Positions 19,695 through 29,499 are shown, counted from the stretch's first letter. The stretch is DNA of 64,000 nucleotides from Vibrio chagasii (GCF_024347355.1 NZ_AP025466.1:248001-312000), one strand, 5' to 3'. Notes: generated by a model not told the origin, from the sequence alone. Made by a program: numbers and translations.

Positions 19695-19734
19695 CAAAAA
19701 CGCGATATTGATGCTTTTCACACCAATATCGCGT
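19695..19734 (-). terminator. Terminator of the XRE-cupin regulator gene
   Basis: ACGCGATATTG (19700-19710) pairs perfectly with CAATATCGCGT (19724-19734). On the minus strand the stem runs into TTTT. It separates the regulator gene from gcvT, so gcvT must have its own promoter between here and 19355. Confidence 0.88.
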
Positions 19735-19757
19735 CTTTTGGCAAACGTTAGAAACAA

Positions 19758-19773
19758 AAGCAAACGTTTGCAT
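19758..19773. promoter_or_regulatory. Consensus PurR box between the regulator gene and gcvT
   Basis: AAGCAAACGTTTGCAT fits the PurR consensus at every fixed position. It lies about 400 bp upstream of gcvT and just past the stop codon of the regulator gene, farther from a start codon than usual, so its function is unclear. E. coli gcvTHP is PurR-repressed. Confidence 0.5.
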
Positions 19774-19802
19774 TCACTATAAGAAATTCTAACTTTGTTA
19801 AC

Positions 19803-20426
19803 TTATTTTGCAGTCACCCACAAAATCAGTGCATCTTCTGTACTAGTAGAAATCAACATATGCCCCATGTTGGCGTCGTAATACATGCTGTCACCTTCGC
19901 TCATGGGTACCGGCTCATAGAATTCTGAGTAGAACATCACATCACCAGAGATCACCATCAAGAACTCTTCACCATCGTGGCGAACCCAATCGTTATACTC
20001 TTCAAAGGCGCGTGCTCTCACTCGGCTCTTGAACGGCATCATCTTCTTATTCGAAAGTTCTGTCGCCAGCAGTTCATGCTCGTAAGTCGGAGTTGGGTGA
20101 GGTTTACCCTGGCCTGCTTTAGTTAAGTCACGACGTCCTGTGGCAACTTTTTTTCTTGGTGGCTCAAAGAGTTGTGGCATATCGATTTGCAAACCCATAG
20201 CCAATTTCTGCATCGCTTGGAACGTCGGTGAGATTTGTTCGTTCTCAATTTTACTCAGCGTAGAACGTGCCAAACCAGTACGTTGGCTCGCCTCTTCTAA
20301 CGTAATGCCCAGTTTGCTGCGGATATCTTTAATACGCTGGCCGAGCTTAAGTGGTTCGATATTCTGATCTAACGTCTCTTTCGCCAACGTTAAAGATGGG
20401 TACTCATCATAAATGTCTTCTGACAT
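19803..20426 (-). CDS. XRE-cupin transcriptional regulator of the glycine locus
   Basis: This 207-residue regulator has an N-terminal Cro/C1 helix-turn-helix (about residues 28-85; LEEASQRTGLARSTLSKIEN) and a C-terminal cupin barrel (about 125-205; HDGEEFLMVISGDVMFYS, SEGDSMYYDANMGH) that in this family binds a small molecule. The ATG at 20426 has GAGGG upstream, so earlier in-frame starts up to 20504 are unlikely. Its position between gcvT and divergent glyA-gcvH-gcvP suggests that it controls the glycine cleavage genes, perhaps sensing glycine or serine. That role is inferred from location. Confidence 0.85.
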   Translation of the reverse strand: MSEDIYDEYPSLTLAKETLDQNIEPLKLGQRIKDIRSKLGITLEEASQRTGLARSTLSKIENEQISPTFQAMQKLAMGLQIDMPQLFEPPRKKVATGRRDLTKAGQGKPHPTPTYEHELLATELSNKKMMPFKSRVRARAFEEYNDWVRHDGEEFLMVISGDVMFYSEFYEPVPMSEGDSMYYDANMGHMLISTSTEDALILWVTAK

Positions 20427-20547
20427 AGGTCCCTCATTTATTTCATACTTCCTGTCTATTGATTTCATTGTTGCATGAAGCGCTTTGTTGATTAAAGAGC
20501 ACACAGGAAAATAAAGCGTGCTCCCTGTAGCAAAACGAGAAAAACTG

Positions 20548-20561
20548 TTTCCTATTGGAAA
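20548..20561. promoter_or_regulatory. Palindrome in the regulator/glyA divergent region
   Basis: TTTCCTATTGGAAA has perfect five-base arms and lies between the divergent regulator and glyA genes. Its form is typical of an XRE-family operator, so it is a candidate for autoregulation. Apart from this and the PurR-like site, I see nothing in 20427-20866. Confidence 0.45.
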
Positions 20562-20780
20562 TTTTTGTTGAAAATTGATTTTATCGGAGCTATGTTATCG
20601 ACTTGTTAGATGAAGAGATGCTACTTCAGCTTGCAGCAAGTGAAAGATTTAACATTTGTAAGAGCTGTTTTTTACCCGAAATTTTTGGGAACCAATTCGT
20701 GCTGCATTGACCCTACAACGATCGCTTTGACGCTATGGTCGTATAAATAAGAAGCAACGCACTATTTATACACCTATATA

Positions 20781-20796
20781 ACGCAAACGATACCGA
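20781..20796. promoter_or_regulatory. Imperfect PurR-like box before glyA
   Basis: ACGCAAACGATACCGA matches the PurR consensus with two mismatches in its right half. It lies 71 bp before the glyA start. E. coli glyA is repressed by PurR, which makes this plausible. Confidence 0.4.
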
Positions 20797-20866
20797 TGCA
20801 GAAATCAACGTAAGACCTAATGGACTATAAAAACAATCACCATTAGCTTAATGAAAGGTCTCGACA

Positions 20867-22159
20867 ATGAACGCTTATCAAAACCATAGCTTAGACAGTT
20901 TTTTCTCTACGAACCTATCTGCGACTGACGACGCAGTATTTGCTGGAATCCAAGCAGAGAACACTCGTCAAAACGAACAAATAGAACTTATTGCTTCTGA
21001 GAACATCGTTTCTAAAGCAGTAATGCAAGCTCAAGGCACTTGCCTTACCAACAAATACGCAGAAGGCTACCCAGGTCGTCGTTACTACGGTGGTTGTGAG
21101 CACGTAGATACAGTAGAAGCTATCGCGATTGAACGTGCTAAACAGCTATTCAAGTGTGAATACGCGAACGTACAACCTCACTCAGGTGCTCAAGCGAACG
21201 GCGCAGTTAAACTTGCCCTACTTCAACCTGGCGACACTATCCTAGGTATGTCTCTTGACGCTGGTGGTCACCTTACGCACGGTGCACGCCCTGCTCTTTC
21301 AGGTAAATGGTTCAACGCAGTTCAATATGGTGTAGACCGCGACACACTAGAGATCGATTACGAAGCGGTACGCGCTCAAGCGATCGAATGCCAACCAAAA
21401 ATGATTATTGCAGGTGGTAGTGCTATCCCACGCGTTATCGACTTCGCTAAATTCCGTGAAATCGCTGACGAAGTTGGCGCTATTCTAATGGTCGATATGG
21501 CACACATCGCGGGTCTTATCGCGACAGGTGCTCACCCTAGCCCACTACCACACGCACACGTTGTAACGACAACAACACACAAAACACTTCGTGGCCCACG
21601 CGGCGGCATGATTCTGACTAACCACGAAGACATCAACAAAAAGATCAACTCTGCAGTATTCCCTGGCCTACAAGGCGGCCCACTAATGCACGTAATTGCG
21701 GCTAAAGCTGTCGCATTTGGTGAAGCACTTGGCCCAGAATTTAATACTTATATTAATTCAGTGACCGATAACGCAAAAGTTCTTGCTGAAGTGTTGCAAA
21801 CTCGCGGTTGTGACATTGTGACTGGCGGAACGGACACGCACCTAATGCTGGTTGACCTTCGTCCTAAGGGCTTGAAAGGTAACGTAACTGAAGAAGCATT
21901 AGAGCGTGCTGGGATCACATGTAACAAAAATGGCATACCATTCGACTCAGAGAAGCCTATGATTACTTCGGGTATTCGTTTAGGTACGCCAGCTGGAACC
22001 AGTCGTGGTTTTGGCACTGAAGAATTCAAACTTATCGGTGAATGGATCGGTGATGTTCTTGATGGCTTAGTTGACAGCCCTGAAGGCAACGCTGAAGTTG
22101 AACAACGTGTTCGCAAGCAAGTTAAAGAGCTCTGCAAACGCTTCCCTCTTTACCGTTAA
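20867..22159 (+). CDS. glyA: Serine hydroxymethyltransferase
   Basis: GlyA interconverts serine plus THF with glycine plus 5,10-methylene-THF, using PLP. The 430-residue protein carries the PLP lysine in [14 protein letters not shown] (K239) and the family segments [15 protein letters not shown] and DMAHIAGL. It is about 13 residues longer than E. coli GlyA at the N-terminus. Placed with gcvH and gcvP, it probably acts with the cleavage system in serine-glycine catabolism; Vibrio genomes usually carry another glyA on chromosome 1. It lies 51 bp upstream of gcvH. Confidence 0.96.
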   Translation: MNAYQNHSLDSFFSTNLSATDDAVFAGIQAENTRQNEQIELIASENIVSKAVMQAQGTCLTNKYAEGYPGRRYYGGCEHVDTVEAIAIERAKQLFKCEYANVQPHSGAQANGAVKLALLQPGDTILGMSLDAGGHLTHGARPALSGKWFNAVQYGVDRDTLEIDYEAVRAQAIECQPKMIIAGGSAIPRVIDFAKFREIADEVGAILMVDMAHIAGLIATGAHPSPLPHAHVVTTTTHKTLRGPRGGMILTNHEDINKKINSAVFPGLQGGPLMHVIAAKAVAFGEALGPEFNTYINSVTDNAKVLAEVLQTRGCDIVTGGTDTHLMLVDLRPKGLKGNVTEEALERAGITCNKNGIPFDSEKPMITSGIRLGTPAGTSRGFGTEEFKLIGEWIGDVLDGLVDSPEGNAEVEQRVRKQVKELCKRFPLYR

Positions 22160-22210
22160 TCCGTTTTTAAGATTTAAATTAAAACCTCATAAATTTTTGG
22201 AGAATAAGCA

Positions 22211-22591
22211 ATGGACAATACACTTAAGTTTGCAGACAGCCACGAGTGGGTAAAAGACAACGGTGACGGTACTGTAACTATCGGTATTTCTGAGCACGCT
22301 CAAGAGATGCTAGGTGACGTTGTGTTTGTTGACCTGCCTGAAACTGAAGACGAAATTGAAGCTGGCGAAAGCTTCTCTCTAGTTGAGTCAGTTAAAGCTG
22401 CTTCTGATATCTACGCGCCAATCTCTGGTGAAATCGTAGAAATCAACGAAGAACTAGAAGATAGCCCAGAGCTAATCAACGAAGAACCTTATGAAGGTGG
22501 TTGGATTGTTAAAGTGAAGATGTCTGATGCGTCTGAACTAGACAACCTTAAAGATGCGGAAGAATACCTAAGCTCTATCGAAGAAGACTAA
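22211..22591 (+). CDS. gcvH: Glycine cleavage H protein
   Basis: GcvH is the lipoyl carrier that shuttles the aminomethyl group between GcvP, GcvT and the dihydrolipoyl dehydrogenase. The protein is 126 residues and acidic. The lipoylated lysine is K62 in [20 protein letters not shown] lies eight bases before the ATG. It is the middle gene of glyA-gcvH-gcvP, with a hairpin between it and gcvP. Confidence 0.96.
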   Translation: MDNTLKFADSHEWVKDNGDGTVTIGISEHAQEMLGDVVFVDLPETEDEIEAGESFSLVESVKAASDIYAPISGEIVEINEELEDSPELINEEPYEGGWIVKVKMSDASELDNLKDAEEYLSSIEED

Positions 22592-22611
22592 TAGGTAACC
22601 TCATTACGATA

Positions 22612-22638
22612 AAGCTGCTCTTGTGAGCAGCTTAATTT
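22612..22638 (+). terminator. Hairpin between gcvH and gcvP
   Basis: AAGCTGCT pairs with AGCAGCTT around a short loop and is followed by AATTTT. It may partly terminate transcription and lower gcvP expression relative to gcvH, or stabilise the gcvH mRNA end. Confidence 0.6.
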
Positions 22639-22681
22639 TAGGGGCTAGCTCACGGCTCCAGAGAGAAAGTAGAACGATATC

Positions 22682-25561
22682 ATGACTGAATTACTTCAAA
22701 GCCAATTACTGAAAGACTTGGGTACACAAAACGAGTTTGTTGCTCGTCATAACGGCCCAAATAAAGCAGACCAGCAAAAAATGCTTGAAGCGATCAACGC
22801 GACTAGCCTAGCCGCACTGATCGACGAAACGGTTCCTGCACAAATCCGTCTTGAAAAACCAATGACACTTGCTGCGCCACTGAGCGAAATGGACATGCTG
22901 ACCTCTCTTAAAGAGATCGCTAACCTAAACCAAGTGAAACGTACTTTCATTGGCCAAGGCTACTACAACACATTCACTCCAAACGTTATTCTACGTAACG
23001 TTTTAGAGAACCCAGGCTGGTATACAGCTTACACACCATACCAACCCGAGATTTCTCAAGGTCGACTTGAGTCTCTGCTTAACTACCAACAAATGGTAAT
23101 GGACCTTACAGGTATGGAAATCGCGAACGCGTCTCTTCTTGACGAAGCGACAGCGGCTGGCGAAGCAATGACACTGTGTAAGCGTGCTGGTAAAAGCAAG
23201 AGCAAAGTATTCTTCGTTGCTGACGATGTTCACCCTCAAACACTAGAAGTTGTTAAAACTCGTGCTGAGTACATCGGTTTTGAAGTAATGGTTGGCGCTC
23301 TTGAAACACTTCCAGAGCAAGACGTATTTGGTGCACTAGTACAATACCCTGGTACAACAGGTGAAGTTCGTGACCTAACAGACGTCATTGCAAAAGCTCA
23401 GGCAAACAAAACGCTTGTAACCGTTGCAACAGATCTACTTGCTTCTGCTCTACTCAAGCCTGCTGGCGAAATGGGCGCAGACGTAGTAATCGGTTCAGCT
23501 CAGCGCTTCGGTGTTCCTATGGGTTACGGCGGTCCACACGCTGCATTCATGGCAACTCGTGAAAAGCACAAGCGTACAATGCCAGGTCGTGTAATCGGTG
23601 TTTCTATCGATACGCACGGTAACCAAGCACTACGTATGGCAATGCAAACTCGTGAGCAACACATCCGCCGCGAAAAAGCGACATCGAACATCTGTACGGC
23701 TCAAGCGCTTCTAGCAAACATGGCGTCTTTCTACGCGGTTTACCACGGTGCAGAAGGCCTACGTACTATTGCTCGTCGTACACACCACATGACAGCTATC
23801 CTAGCGGCTGGCCTGACTAAATCGGGTTACGAGCTAACGAACAACAGCTTCTTCGATACCATCACGATCAACTCTGAAGAGAAGACAGATGCACTGTACG
23901 CGAAAGCGCAAGCAGCAGACATCAACCTTCGCCTTCTTAAAGGTAAGATCGGTATCAGCTTAGACGAAACAACCACAATCGACGACGTGAATGCCCTATT
24001 CGCAATCTTCGACGTGAAAGAAGACGTTCAAGCACTATCTTCTGACATTGCATCAAACGAATTTGCAGCAATTCCAGAAAACTGCCGTCGTGAATCAGAG
24101 TTCCTAACTCACCCAGTATTCAACACGCACCACAGCGAAACGCAAATGATGCGTTACCTAAAACAGCTTGAGAACAAAGACTTCTCACTAACGCACGGCA
24201 TGATCCCACTAGGCAGCTGTACGATGAAGCTGAACGCTGCTGCTGAGATGATTCCAGTAACATGGCCTGAGTTTGGTTCTATTCACCCATTCGCGCCTCT
24301 AGAGCAAGCGGCTGGTTACACAGCACTAGCGAAGGATCTTAAAGAGAAGCTATGTGAAATCACTGGTTACGACGATTTCTCACTACAGCCTAACTCTGGT
24401 GCATCTGGCGAATACGCAGGTCTAATCGCGATTCAACGTTACCACGCAAGCCGCGGTGAAGCTCACCGTAACGTTTGTCTGATCCCAAGCTCTGCGCACG
24501 GTACTAACCCTGCAACAGCATCAATGGTTTCAATGAAGGTAGTAGTTGTTAAGTGTGATGAAGATGGCAACATCGACATGACTGACCTAGCAGCGAAAAT
24601 CGAGAAGCACAAAGACAACCTATCAAGCATCATGATCACTTACCCTTCTACGCACGGCGTATACGAAGAGCAAGTGAAGGAAGTATGTGAACAAGTACAC
24701 GCAGCGGGCGGTCAGGTTTACCTAGACGGCGCGAACATGAACGCTCAAGTAGGTCTAACTTCTCCTGGCTTCATTGGTTCAGACGTATCTCACTTGAACC
24801 TTCACAAAACATTCTGTATCCCACACGGTGGTGGCGGTCCAGGTATGGGTCCTATCGGTGTTAAATCTCACCTAGCACCTTTCCTACCAGGTCACATCGA
24901 AAACGGTGTACAAGGTTCTGACTACGCGGTATCAGCAGCAGATCTAGGTAGTGCTTCAATCCTACCTATCTCTTGGGCTTACATCGCTATGATGGGCGAA
25001 CCGGGCCTAACAGACGCGACTAAAGTTGCGATCCTGAACGCGAACTACGTGATGGAAAAACTACGTCATCACTACCCTGTTCTTTACCGTGGTACTAACG
25101 GCCGCGTAGCGCACGAATGTATTATCGATATTCGTCCACTAAAAGAAGAAACAGGCATCAGCGAAGAAGATATTGCTAAGCGTCTAATGGACTTCGGTTT
25201 CCACGCGCCTACTATGTCTTTCCCAGTTGCTGGCACGCTAATGGTAGAGCCAACTGAATCAGAAGATTTAGAAGAGCTAGACCGTTTCTGTGAAGCGATG
25301 ATCGCAATCCGCCACGAAATGGCAGCAGTGAAAAACGGTGAATGGCCACTAGACAACAACCCTCTAGTGAACGCACCGCACACACAAGTTGACCTAGCTG
25401 GCGCAGAATGGGATCGCCCTTACTCTCGTGAACTTGGTTGTTTCCCATCGAAAGCAACGAAGAACTCGAAGTACTGGCCTACTGTTAACCGTGTAGACAA
25501 CGTATACGGCGACCGTAACCTAATCTGTTCTTGCCCAAGCATCGATAACTACGAAGATTAA
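22682..25561 (+). CDS. gcvP: Glycine dehydrogenase (decarboxylating), P protein
   Basis: GcvP is the PLP enzyme that decarboxylates glycine and loads the remaining aminomethyl group on GcvH. The single-chain 959-residue form is typical of Proteobacteria. The N-terminal half starts [17 protein letters not shown] and has [11 protein letters not shown]. The C-terminal half carries the PLP lysine in [19 protein letters not shown] (K709). The gene uses strongly preferred codons, as glyA and gcvH do, suggesting high expression. A strong terminator follows. Confidence 0.97.
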   Translation: MTELLQSQLLKDLGTQNEFVARHNGPNKADQQKMLEAINATSLAALIDETVPAQIRLEKPMTLAAPLSEMDMLTSLKEIANLNQVKRTFIGQGYYNTFTPNVILRNVLENPGWYTAYTPYQPEISQGRLESLLNYQQMVMDLTGMEIANASLLDEATAAGEAMTLCKRAGKSKSKVFFVADDVHPQTLEVVKTRAEYIGFEVMVGALETLPEQDVFGALVQYPGTTGEVRDLTDVIAKAQANKTLVTVATDLLASALLKPAGEMGADVVIGSAQRFGVPMGYGGPHAAFMATREKHKRTMPGRVIGVSIDTHGNQALRMAMQTREQHIRREKATSNICTAQALLANMASFYAVYHGAEGLRTIARRTHHMTAILAAGLTKSGYELTNNSFFDTITINSEEKTDALYAKAQAADINLRLLKGKIGISLDETTTIDDVNALFAIFDVKEDVQALSSDIASNEFAAIPENCRRESEFLTHPVFNTHHSETQMMRYLKQLENKDFSLTHGMIPLGSCTMKLNAAAEMIPVTWPEFGSIHPFAPLEQAAGYTALAKDLKEKLCEITGYDDFSLQPNSGASGEYAGLIAIQRYHASRGEAHRNVCLIPSSAHGTNPATASMVSMKVVVVKCDEDGNIDMTDLAAKIEKHKDNLSSIMITYPSTHGVYEEQVKEVCEQVHAAGGQVYLDGANMNAQVGLTSPGFIGSDVSHLNLHKTFCIPHGGGGPGMGPIGVKSHLAPFLPGHIENGVQGSDYAVSAADLGSASILPISWAYIAMMGEPGLTDATKVAILNANYVMEKLRHHYPVLYRGTNGRVAHECIIDIRPLKEETGISEEDIAKRLMDFGFHAPTMSFPVAGTLMVEPTESEDLEELDRFCEAMIAIRHEMAAVKNGEWPLDNNPLVNAPHTQVDLAGAEWDRPYSRELGCFPSKATKNSKYWPTVNRVDNVYGDRNLICSCPSIDNYED

Positions 25562-25592
25562 TACGTAGCGGCGCTAAGTAGCGAAACATAAC

Positions 25593-25621
25593 AAAAGCGA
25601 ACCACTTGGTTCGCTTTTTTG
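25593..25621 (+). terminator. Terminator of gcvP
   Basis: AAAAGCGAACC pairs with GGTTCGCTTTT around ACTT and ends in a T-tract. It belongs to a set of GCGAACC/GGTTCGC terminators found at four places in this window. Confidence 0.95.
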
Positions 25622-25650
25622 TTGTCTGAAATTTGAGTCCAACAAAAGCA

Positions 25651-25681
25651 TTGACCTTACCGTAAGGGAAAGGCTTAAGGT
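25651..25681 (+). promoter_or_regulatory. CueR/MerR-type promoter with 19-bp spacer
   Basis: The -35 TTGACC (25651-25656) and -10 TAAGGT (25676-25681) are separated by 19 bp, the overlong spacer diagnostic of MerR-family activators. The spacer begins TTACC and contains GGGAAAGG, close to the CueR operator form CCTTCC-N7-GGAAGG seen before E. coli copA. Copper or silver control is inferred; no cueR gene is in the window. Confidence 0.65.
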
Positions 25682-25714
25682 GAGATTAATCCAACGATGA
25701 ATGAGGAAATGATG

Positions 25715-25822
25715 ATGGGATGTTGTAGCAAAGCGCCAAAAGGTGGAGCCCCTCTTGGCTTGCTTCTAAAAGTAACACTTGGAATTGGTTTTTTGGTATT
25801 TTTGCTGGCTCTGTGGCAGTAA
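25715..25822 (+). CDS. Small Cys-containing membrane protein, 35 residues
   Basis: The frame encodes MGCCSKAPKGGAPLG followed by one hydrophobic segment of about 19 residues and a short end. ATG codons at 25709, 25712 (out of register with neither) and 25715 leave the exact start open; the one at 25715 has GAGG eight bases upstream, and a longer start at 25697 is also in frame. The paired cysteines next to the membrane and a CueR-like promoter 34 bp upstream suggest a role in metal handling. I do not recognise a named family. Confidence 0.6.
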   Translation: MGCCSKAPKGGAPLGLLLKVTLGIGFLVFLLALWQ

Positions 25823-25921
25823 GAGGCTAATACAAAGATAGGTTTGAAACTAAACAATGATGGCATGGTCATGATAGATAGCGCCAAGTTGATATTGGCG
25901 CCATAGTTGTATGGTTGGTGT

Positions 25922-26212
25922 TTACCCTATTGGCTTACATGTTCCTAAAAACGTACTTTGATACTTATAGGATTCAATTACACCTTGCTCATCCGTAATA
26001 AAAGTATACGTGCAACTGTCATTGAAGATCCTATATTCCGCCTCAATCACACCATCATCTATAGACTTCATTTGGTAGGGTTCTCCCCACTGCTCTACAA
26101 GTTTATCTATATGATGTCCGGTCCAACTTTCACCAAAGTAGCTCTCAGTCACAAGTAAAGAGCAACCACTTAGGACGAGCGCAAACGCTAAACTCAGTAA
26201 TCTTAATTTCAT
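25922..26212 (-). CDS. Small lipoprotein of unknown function
   Basis: This lipoprotein has 96 residues from the ATG at 26212 and a lipobox, VLSGC, near residue 16. The mature part has the pattern HIDKLVEQWGEPYQ, resembling the start of small SmpA/BamE-like lipoproteins, but the rest does not let me place it there. Two later cysteines may form a disulphide. An in-frame start 18 bases upstream is less likely. Confidence 0.65.
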   Translation of the reverse strand: MKLRLLSLAFALVLSGCSLLVTESYFGESWTGHHIDKLVEQWGEPYQMKSIDDGVIEAEYRIFNDSCTYTFITDEQGVIESYKYQSTFLGTCKPIG

Positions 26213-26405
26213 AACGGTTAACCTAGTCATTCATACGGATGCGAGGGTAACAATTAAATGATTCACATAAAAGATAAAACGAGGGCGGACATAAGAGCAG
26301 ATAACTTCCAGCAATACTTTGAGGCAACTAGCAGCTTTAGTTTTTAAAGAAATAACTATATGTACTACTCGTTGCTAATTAACCTAAGCCGTTTATTAAC
26401 GGTGG

Positions 26406-26714
26406 TTAGTTGGAGATAGTAGTCTCTTTAAAGACCAGCTTCAGTGGTTTAACTAATGAGAAAATCCACAAACCGAACGCTGCAAAACACCACATAAACA
26501 GCGTTAGAAACAAACTAAACATTGGCCACATTGCTAAAGCTAGTAGCAGACCAGACAGCCCCGTTACTGGTGTCTGTTCCCACTTTACCGTTTCCGCACC
26601 AAATATGGATGCGACACCACATATTAAGAAGAAAACAAAGAAGCTCAGACTAAATCCGATAAAGAGCATTTTGAAAAGAGATCTTTTCGAGATTTTCTTA
26701 ACGGTAATTTCCAT
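26406..26714 (-). CDS. Small inner-membrane protein, unknown
   Basis: This 102-residue protein has two hydrophobic stretches (about residues 15-38 and 52-90; the second may be two helices) and a basic N-terminus. I see no motif that names a family. It stands alone, upstream of and divergent from the MATE pump gene. The 389 bp between them holds only the pump promoter region that I can identify. Confidence 0.6.
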   Translation of the reverse strand: MEITVKKISKRSLFKMLFIGFSLSFFVFFLICGVASIFGAETVKWEQTPVTGLSGLLLALAMWPMFSLFLTLFMWCFAAFGLWIFSLVKPLKLVFKETTISN

Positions 26715-26988
26715 TTGTATCCCTATTTTTCTACAACACCTGTTAAAAAGCTCTGGACTTAGCTACAGAACTTTCCAACCTAGTTCCCTATGCCACTAAT
26801 TGTACTAGCCTTCGTCCGTCCATAACAATAACTTATACCGCCCACTTAGTGATTTACATGGCAAATATATAATTTAACTGACTCATATGATTCCCACTAA
26901 ATCATGAGCTTACGCGCGTTATATCCGTGTTGTAACCATCACAACCTACCCTTACCTCGGAGCGAGTAAAACTCGATAAATCCAATGC

Positions 26989-27019
26989 TTGACCCTATAC
27001 GGTAAGGTGTTTATATTGT
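26989..27019 (+). promoter_or_regulatory. Promoter of the MATE pump gene with internal dyad
   Basis: TTGACC at 26989 pairs either with TATATT after 17 bp or with TATTGT after 19 bp. A partial dyad, ACCCTA-N5-TAAGGT, fills the spacer. The layout recalls MerR-family drug regulators but also works as an ordinary sigma-70 promoter. Confidence 0.45.
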
Positions 27020-27103
27020 CGCCGCCCAAACGGGGCACATCCTAAAATGCACACCGGCCATCCTGCCATCACTGGTGCATTTATATTGGTGTTTTGAACT
27101 TCC

Positions 27104-28486
27104 ATGCTAACAAAACTTCGTCCTTTTACTCGTGAATCGGGTGCGCTTATGCATCTTTCGATTCCAATCATTTTGACTCAAATAGCTACCCAAGCGATGG
27201 GATTTGTCGATACGACAATGGCTGGCCAAGTAAGCCCCGCCGATCTTGCCGCTATTGCACTTGGCACTAGCCTTTGGATTCCTGTGTTGCTGTTACTACG
27301 TGGTGTGATTATGGCGTTAACGCCGGTCGTTGCTTACCACCGTGGCGCTCGCAACTTTCAGAGTATCTCTGTTGAGTTTTTCCAAATGGTATGGCTTGCA
27401 TTAATTGCGAGCGTGCTTCTCATCGCTTACCTCGTAAGTGCCAAACCTATCTTAGAATGGATTGGTGTAGCTGCTGAGATTATCCCGATTGGCAGTGACT
27501 ATGCGTTTGCCCTAGCCTTTGGTGTACCGGGTATTGCCCTGTTTTACACTTTAAACGGCTACTGTGAAGGTATGAACAACACCAAAGTACCGATGATCAT
27601 TTCGGTCATTGGTTTGTTGATTAATATTCCAGTCAACTACGTGCTTATCTACGGTAAATTTGGTTTCCCTGAAATGGGTGCGGTAGGCTGTGGCTGGGCG
27701 ACAAGCTTAGTGTATTGGCTAATGTCGGGTATGCTGTATTCCTACATAAAAGGCCATCATCACTACAAGACGATCATTAGCTTTACAGACGCGAAGCCAA
27801 AAGCAAAAGAGATGCTTCACCTTCTAAAGCTAGGTTTACCTATCGGTATGAACATCGCTGTATGTGGCAGTATCTTTGCGGTCATCGCATTGATGATTGG
27901 CCGTATTGGTGCAGAAAATGTGGCAGCGGCGCAAATCGCTCTCAATATATCGAGCCTGACTTACGTGATCCCAATGAGTATCTCGTTTGGCATTACGATT
28001 CGTGTTGGTCACGCTTTGGGTGAAAAAGACGAACTTGGAGCGATTGAGCGCAGTAAAGTCGGTATTTTAGTGGCAGCATTAATCTCATTGCTTTCGGTGA
28101 CGATGTTCCTACTGTTCCCTGAGTTAATCATTAGGCTTTACACGACAGACCCAGTAATCAGCGCAACTGCAGCTGTGTTATTGACCTTTACCGCTATGTA
28201 CCAATTCAGTGATGCACTGCAAACCTCTGCAAATGGTGCTCTGCGCGGCTATAAAGATACCAAGATACCAATGATCTTAGCTATCGCTTCATACTGGGGC
28301 ATAGCGCTACCTATGGGTATGGTGTTGGGCTTAACCGACTACGTGGTTCCAGCAATGGGCGAAGAAGGCTTTTGGATTGGTATTCTAACTGGCTTGAGTG
28401 TCTCAGCCGCTCTGATGCTACTTCGCTTACGATACGTGATTAAGAAGCGTGACTTGCCACCAGCAGATGCGATAGCGACAAATTGA
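27104..28486 (+). CDS. MATE-family multidrug efflux pump, NorM/MdtK-like
   Basis: This 460-residue protein of the inner membrane has about twelve transmembrane helices. It should export cationic drugs or dyes in exchange for Na+ or H+. The N-terminal helix has the family segment QAMGFVDTTMAGQVSPADLAAIALGTS, close to E. coli MdtK, and NIPVNYVLIYG and LRGYKDTKIP also match. Vibrio genomes hold several paralogues, so I give no symbol. A strong bidirectional terminator follows. Confidence 0.9.
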   Translation: MLTKLRPFTRESGALMHLSIPIILTQIATQAMGFVDTTMAGQVSPADLAAIALGTSLWIPVLLLLRGVIMALTPVVAYHRGARNFQSISVEFFQMVWLALIASVLLIAYLVSAKPILEWIGVAAEIIPIGSDYAFALAFGVPGIALFYTLNGYCEGMNNTKVPMIISVIGLLINIPVNYVLIYGKFGFPEMGAVGCGWATSLVYWLMSGMLYSYIKGHHHYKTIISFTDAKPKAKEMLHLLKLGLPIGMNIAVCGSIFAVIALMIGRIGAENVAAAQIALNISSLTYVIPMSISFGITIRVGHALGEKDELGAIERSKVGILVAALISLLSVTMFLLFPELIIRLYTTDPVISATAAVLLTFTAMYQFSDALQTSANGALRGYKDTKIPMILAIASYWGIALPMGMVLGLTDYVVPAMGEEGFWIGILTGLSVSAALMLLRLRYVIKKRDLPPADAIATN

Positions 28487-28507
28487 GTTGAACCAATCAA
28501 CTAATAC

Positions 28508-28550
28508 AAAAAAGCGCGTTACTGCCCATTGGCGATAACGCGCTTTTTTA
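28508..28550. terminator. Bidirectional terminator between the pump and prepilin genes
   Basis: AAAAAAGCGCGTTA pairs with TAACGCGCTTTTTT around a 14-base loop, with T-tracts on both strands. It serves the convergent MATE pump and prepilin genes. Confidence 0.93.
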
Positions 28551-28581
28551 TTCTGTCTCTAAAAGCTAAGAATGCGTTTGT

Positions 28582-29142
28582 TTAACATTCATCGTTCACA
28601 ACGCGAACCGTACACACACACCCTTCCGGAGGACATTGACTGGCATTAGAGCGTCCGAAAGAGTCATAAAGTACATAACACCCTGACGGTAACGCGTCAT
28701 CCGTTATATGGTTCTTATTTAAATCATCGTCACTAAAAGGTTGGTTATATCCGACGACCGTGTGTCTATTTCCAAAGTCAGAAATTATACTGTCATCATC
28801 AGACAACGTCATTAAATCGCTCATCGTTAATTTGTCGCCCGACTCGCCTCGGCTTTCTGGGCAAAGTGTTCCCCAATCAACCTCAACGCTGCCGATACCA
28901 AAGTCGATCACGTAGTTGCTCTGATCTCCTGGGTTTGACGCATCTGGATTAAGTCCGGCGATAATAGCTTTAGACGTTACTTGTGTGATCACCCCTTCCA
29001 TCGCACCCGCAACACCTTCAAGCACCGCTTCTCTCGCTGATTCTTGGATATTAAGAAACCTCGGCGCTGCCGTTACAGCAATAATACCGATTATCACGAT
29101 CACAACGATTAGTTCCATTAACGTAAAGCCGTTTTTTTTCAT
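28582..29142 (-). CDS. Type IV prepilin-like protein, MSHA-type
   Basis: The 186-residue precursor starts MKKNG followed by FTLMELIVVIVIIGIIAV. The prepilin peptidase would cut after the glycine, and the glutamate at mature position 5 is present. The C-terminal half has several cysteines that could close a D-region loop (SGCYVLYD, SQCPPEGCVCTV). It resembles MSHA-type pilins, but no assembly genes are nearby, so it may be an orphan pilin. The ATG at 29142 is preferred over the GTG nine bases upstream. Confidence 0.85.
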   Translation of the reverse strand: MKKNGFTLMELIVVIVIIGIIAVTAAPRFLNIQESAREAVLEGVAGAMEGVITQVTSKAIIAGLNPDASNPGDQSNYVIDFGIGSVEVDWGTLCPESRGESGDKLTMSDLMTLSDDDSIISDFGNRHTVVGYNQPFSDDDLNKNHITDDALPSGCYVLYDSFGRSNASQCPPEGCVCTVRVVNDEC

Positions 29143-29422
29143 AACACCCACATCAGCGACAACTTAAAGATTCGATAGCTCAATGAATTATCATTAACTG
29201 TACATCCTGAGTAACACACTTAAAACCATATCCATTTCGCCACAAATAGCTTGAAAGGCCTTAATTTATAAACCCAGAACCAATTGGAAGCGTTGTCATA
29301 TAAGGTATGAATAAGGTTTCTACCAATAATACTGTCTAATTGAATGAGGCTATATACGGATCAACTTTAATCCAAATATTTGAGCTAAAGCATGAACGAC
29401 CAAATAGAAGCTTAATATAGCT

Positions 29423-29458
29423 AACGAAAAGGCGAACCAATTGGTTCGCCTTTTCGTT
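29423..29458. terminator. Perfect 36-bp palindromic terminator
   Basis: The 18-base half AACGAAAAGGCGAACCAA is followed directly by its exact complement. It lies just past the LysE-family gene. The rest of 29152-29499 (348 bp) shows no gene. Confidence 0.85.
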
Positions 29459-29499
29459 TCAAGAGTCGTACTTAAAGAATCGAGCTTAACAAGCCATGT

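Noticed and set aside
19356..19802. Possible glycine riboswitch before gcvT
   Set aside because: I looked on the minus strand for the conserved purine-rich aptamer core and found only AT-rich sequence, a terminator and inverted repeats.
25675..25887. Minus-strand frame of 70 codons opposite the small Cys protein
   Set aside because: It is antisense to a better frame that has its own promoter and ribosome site.
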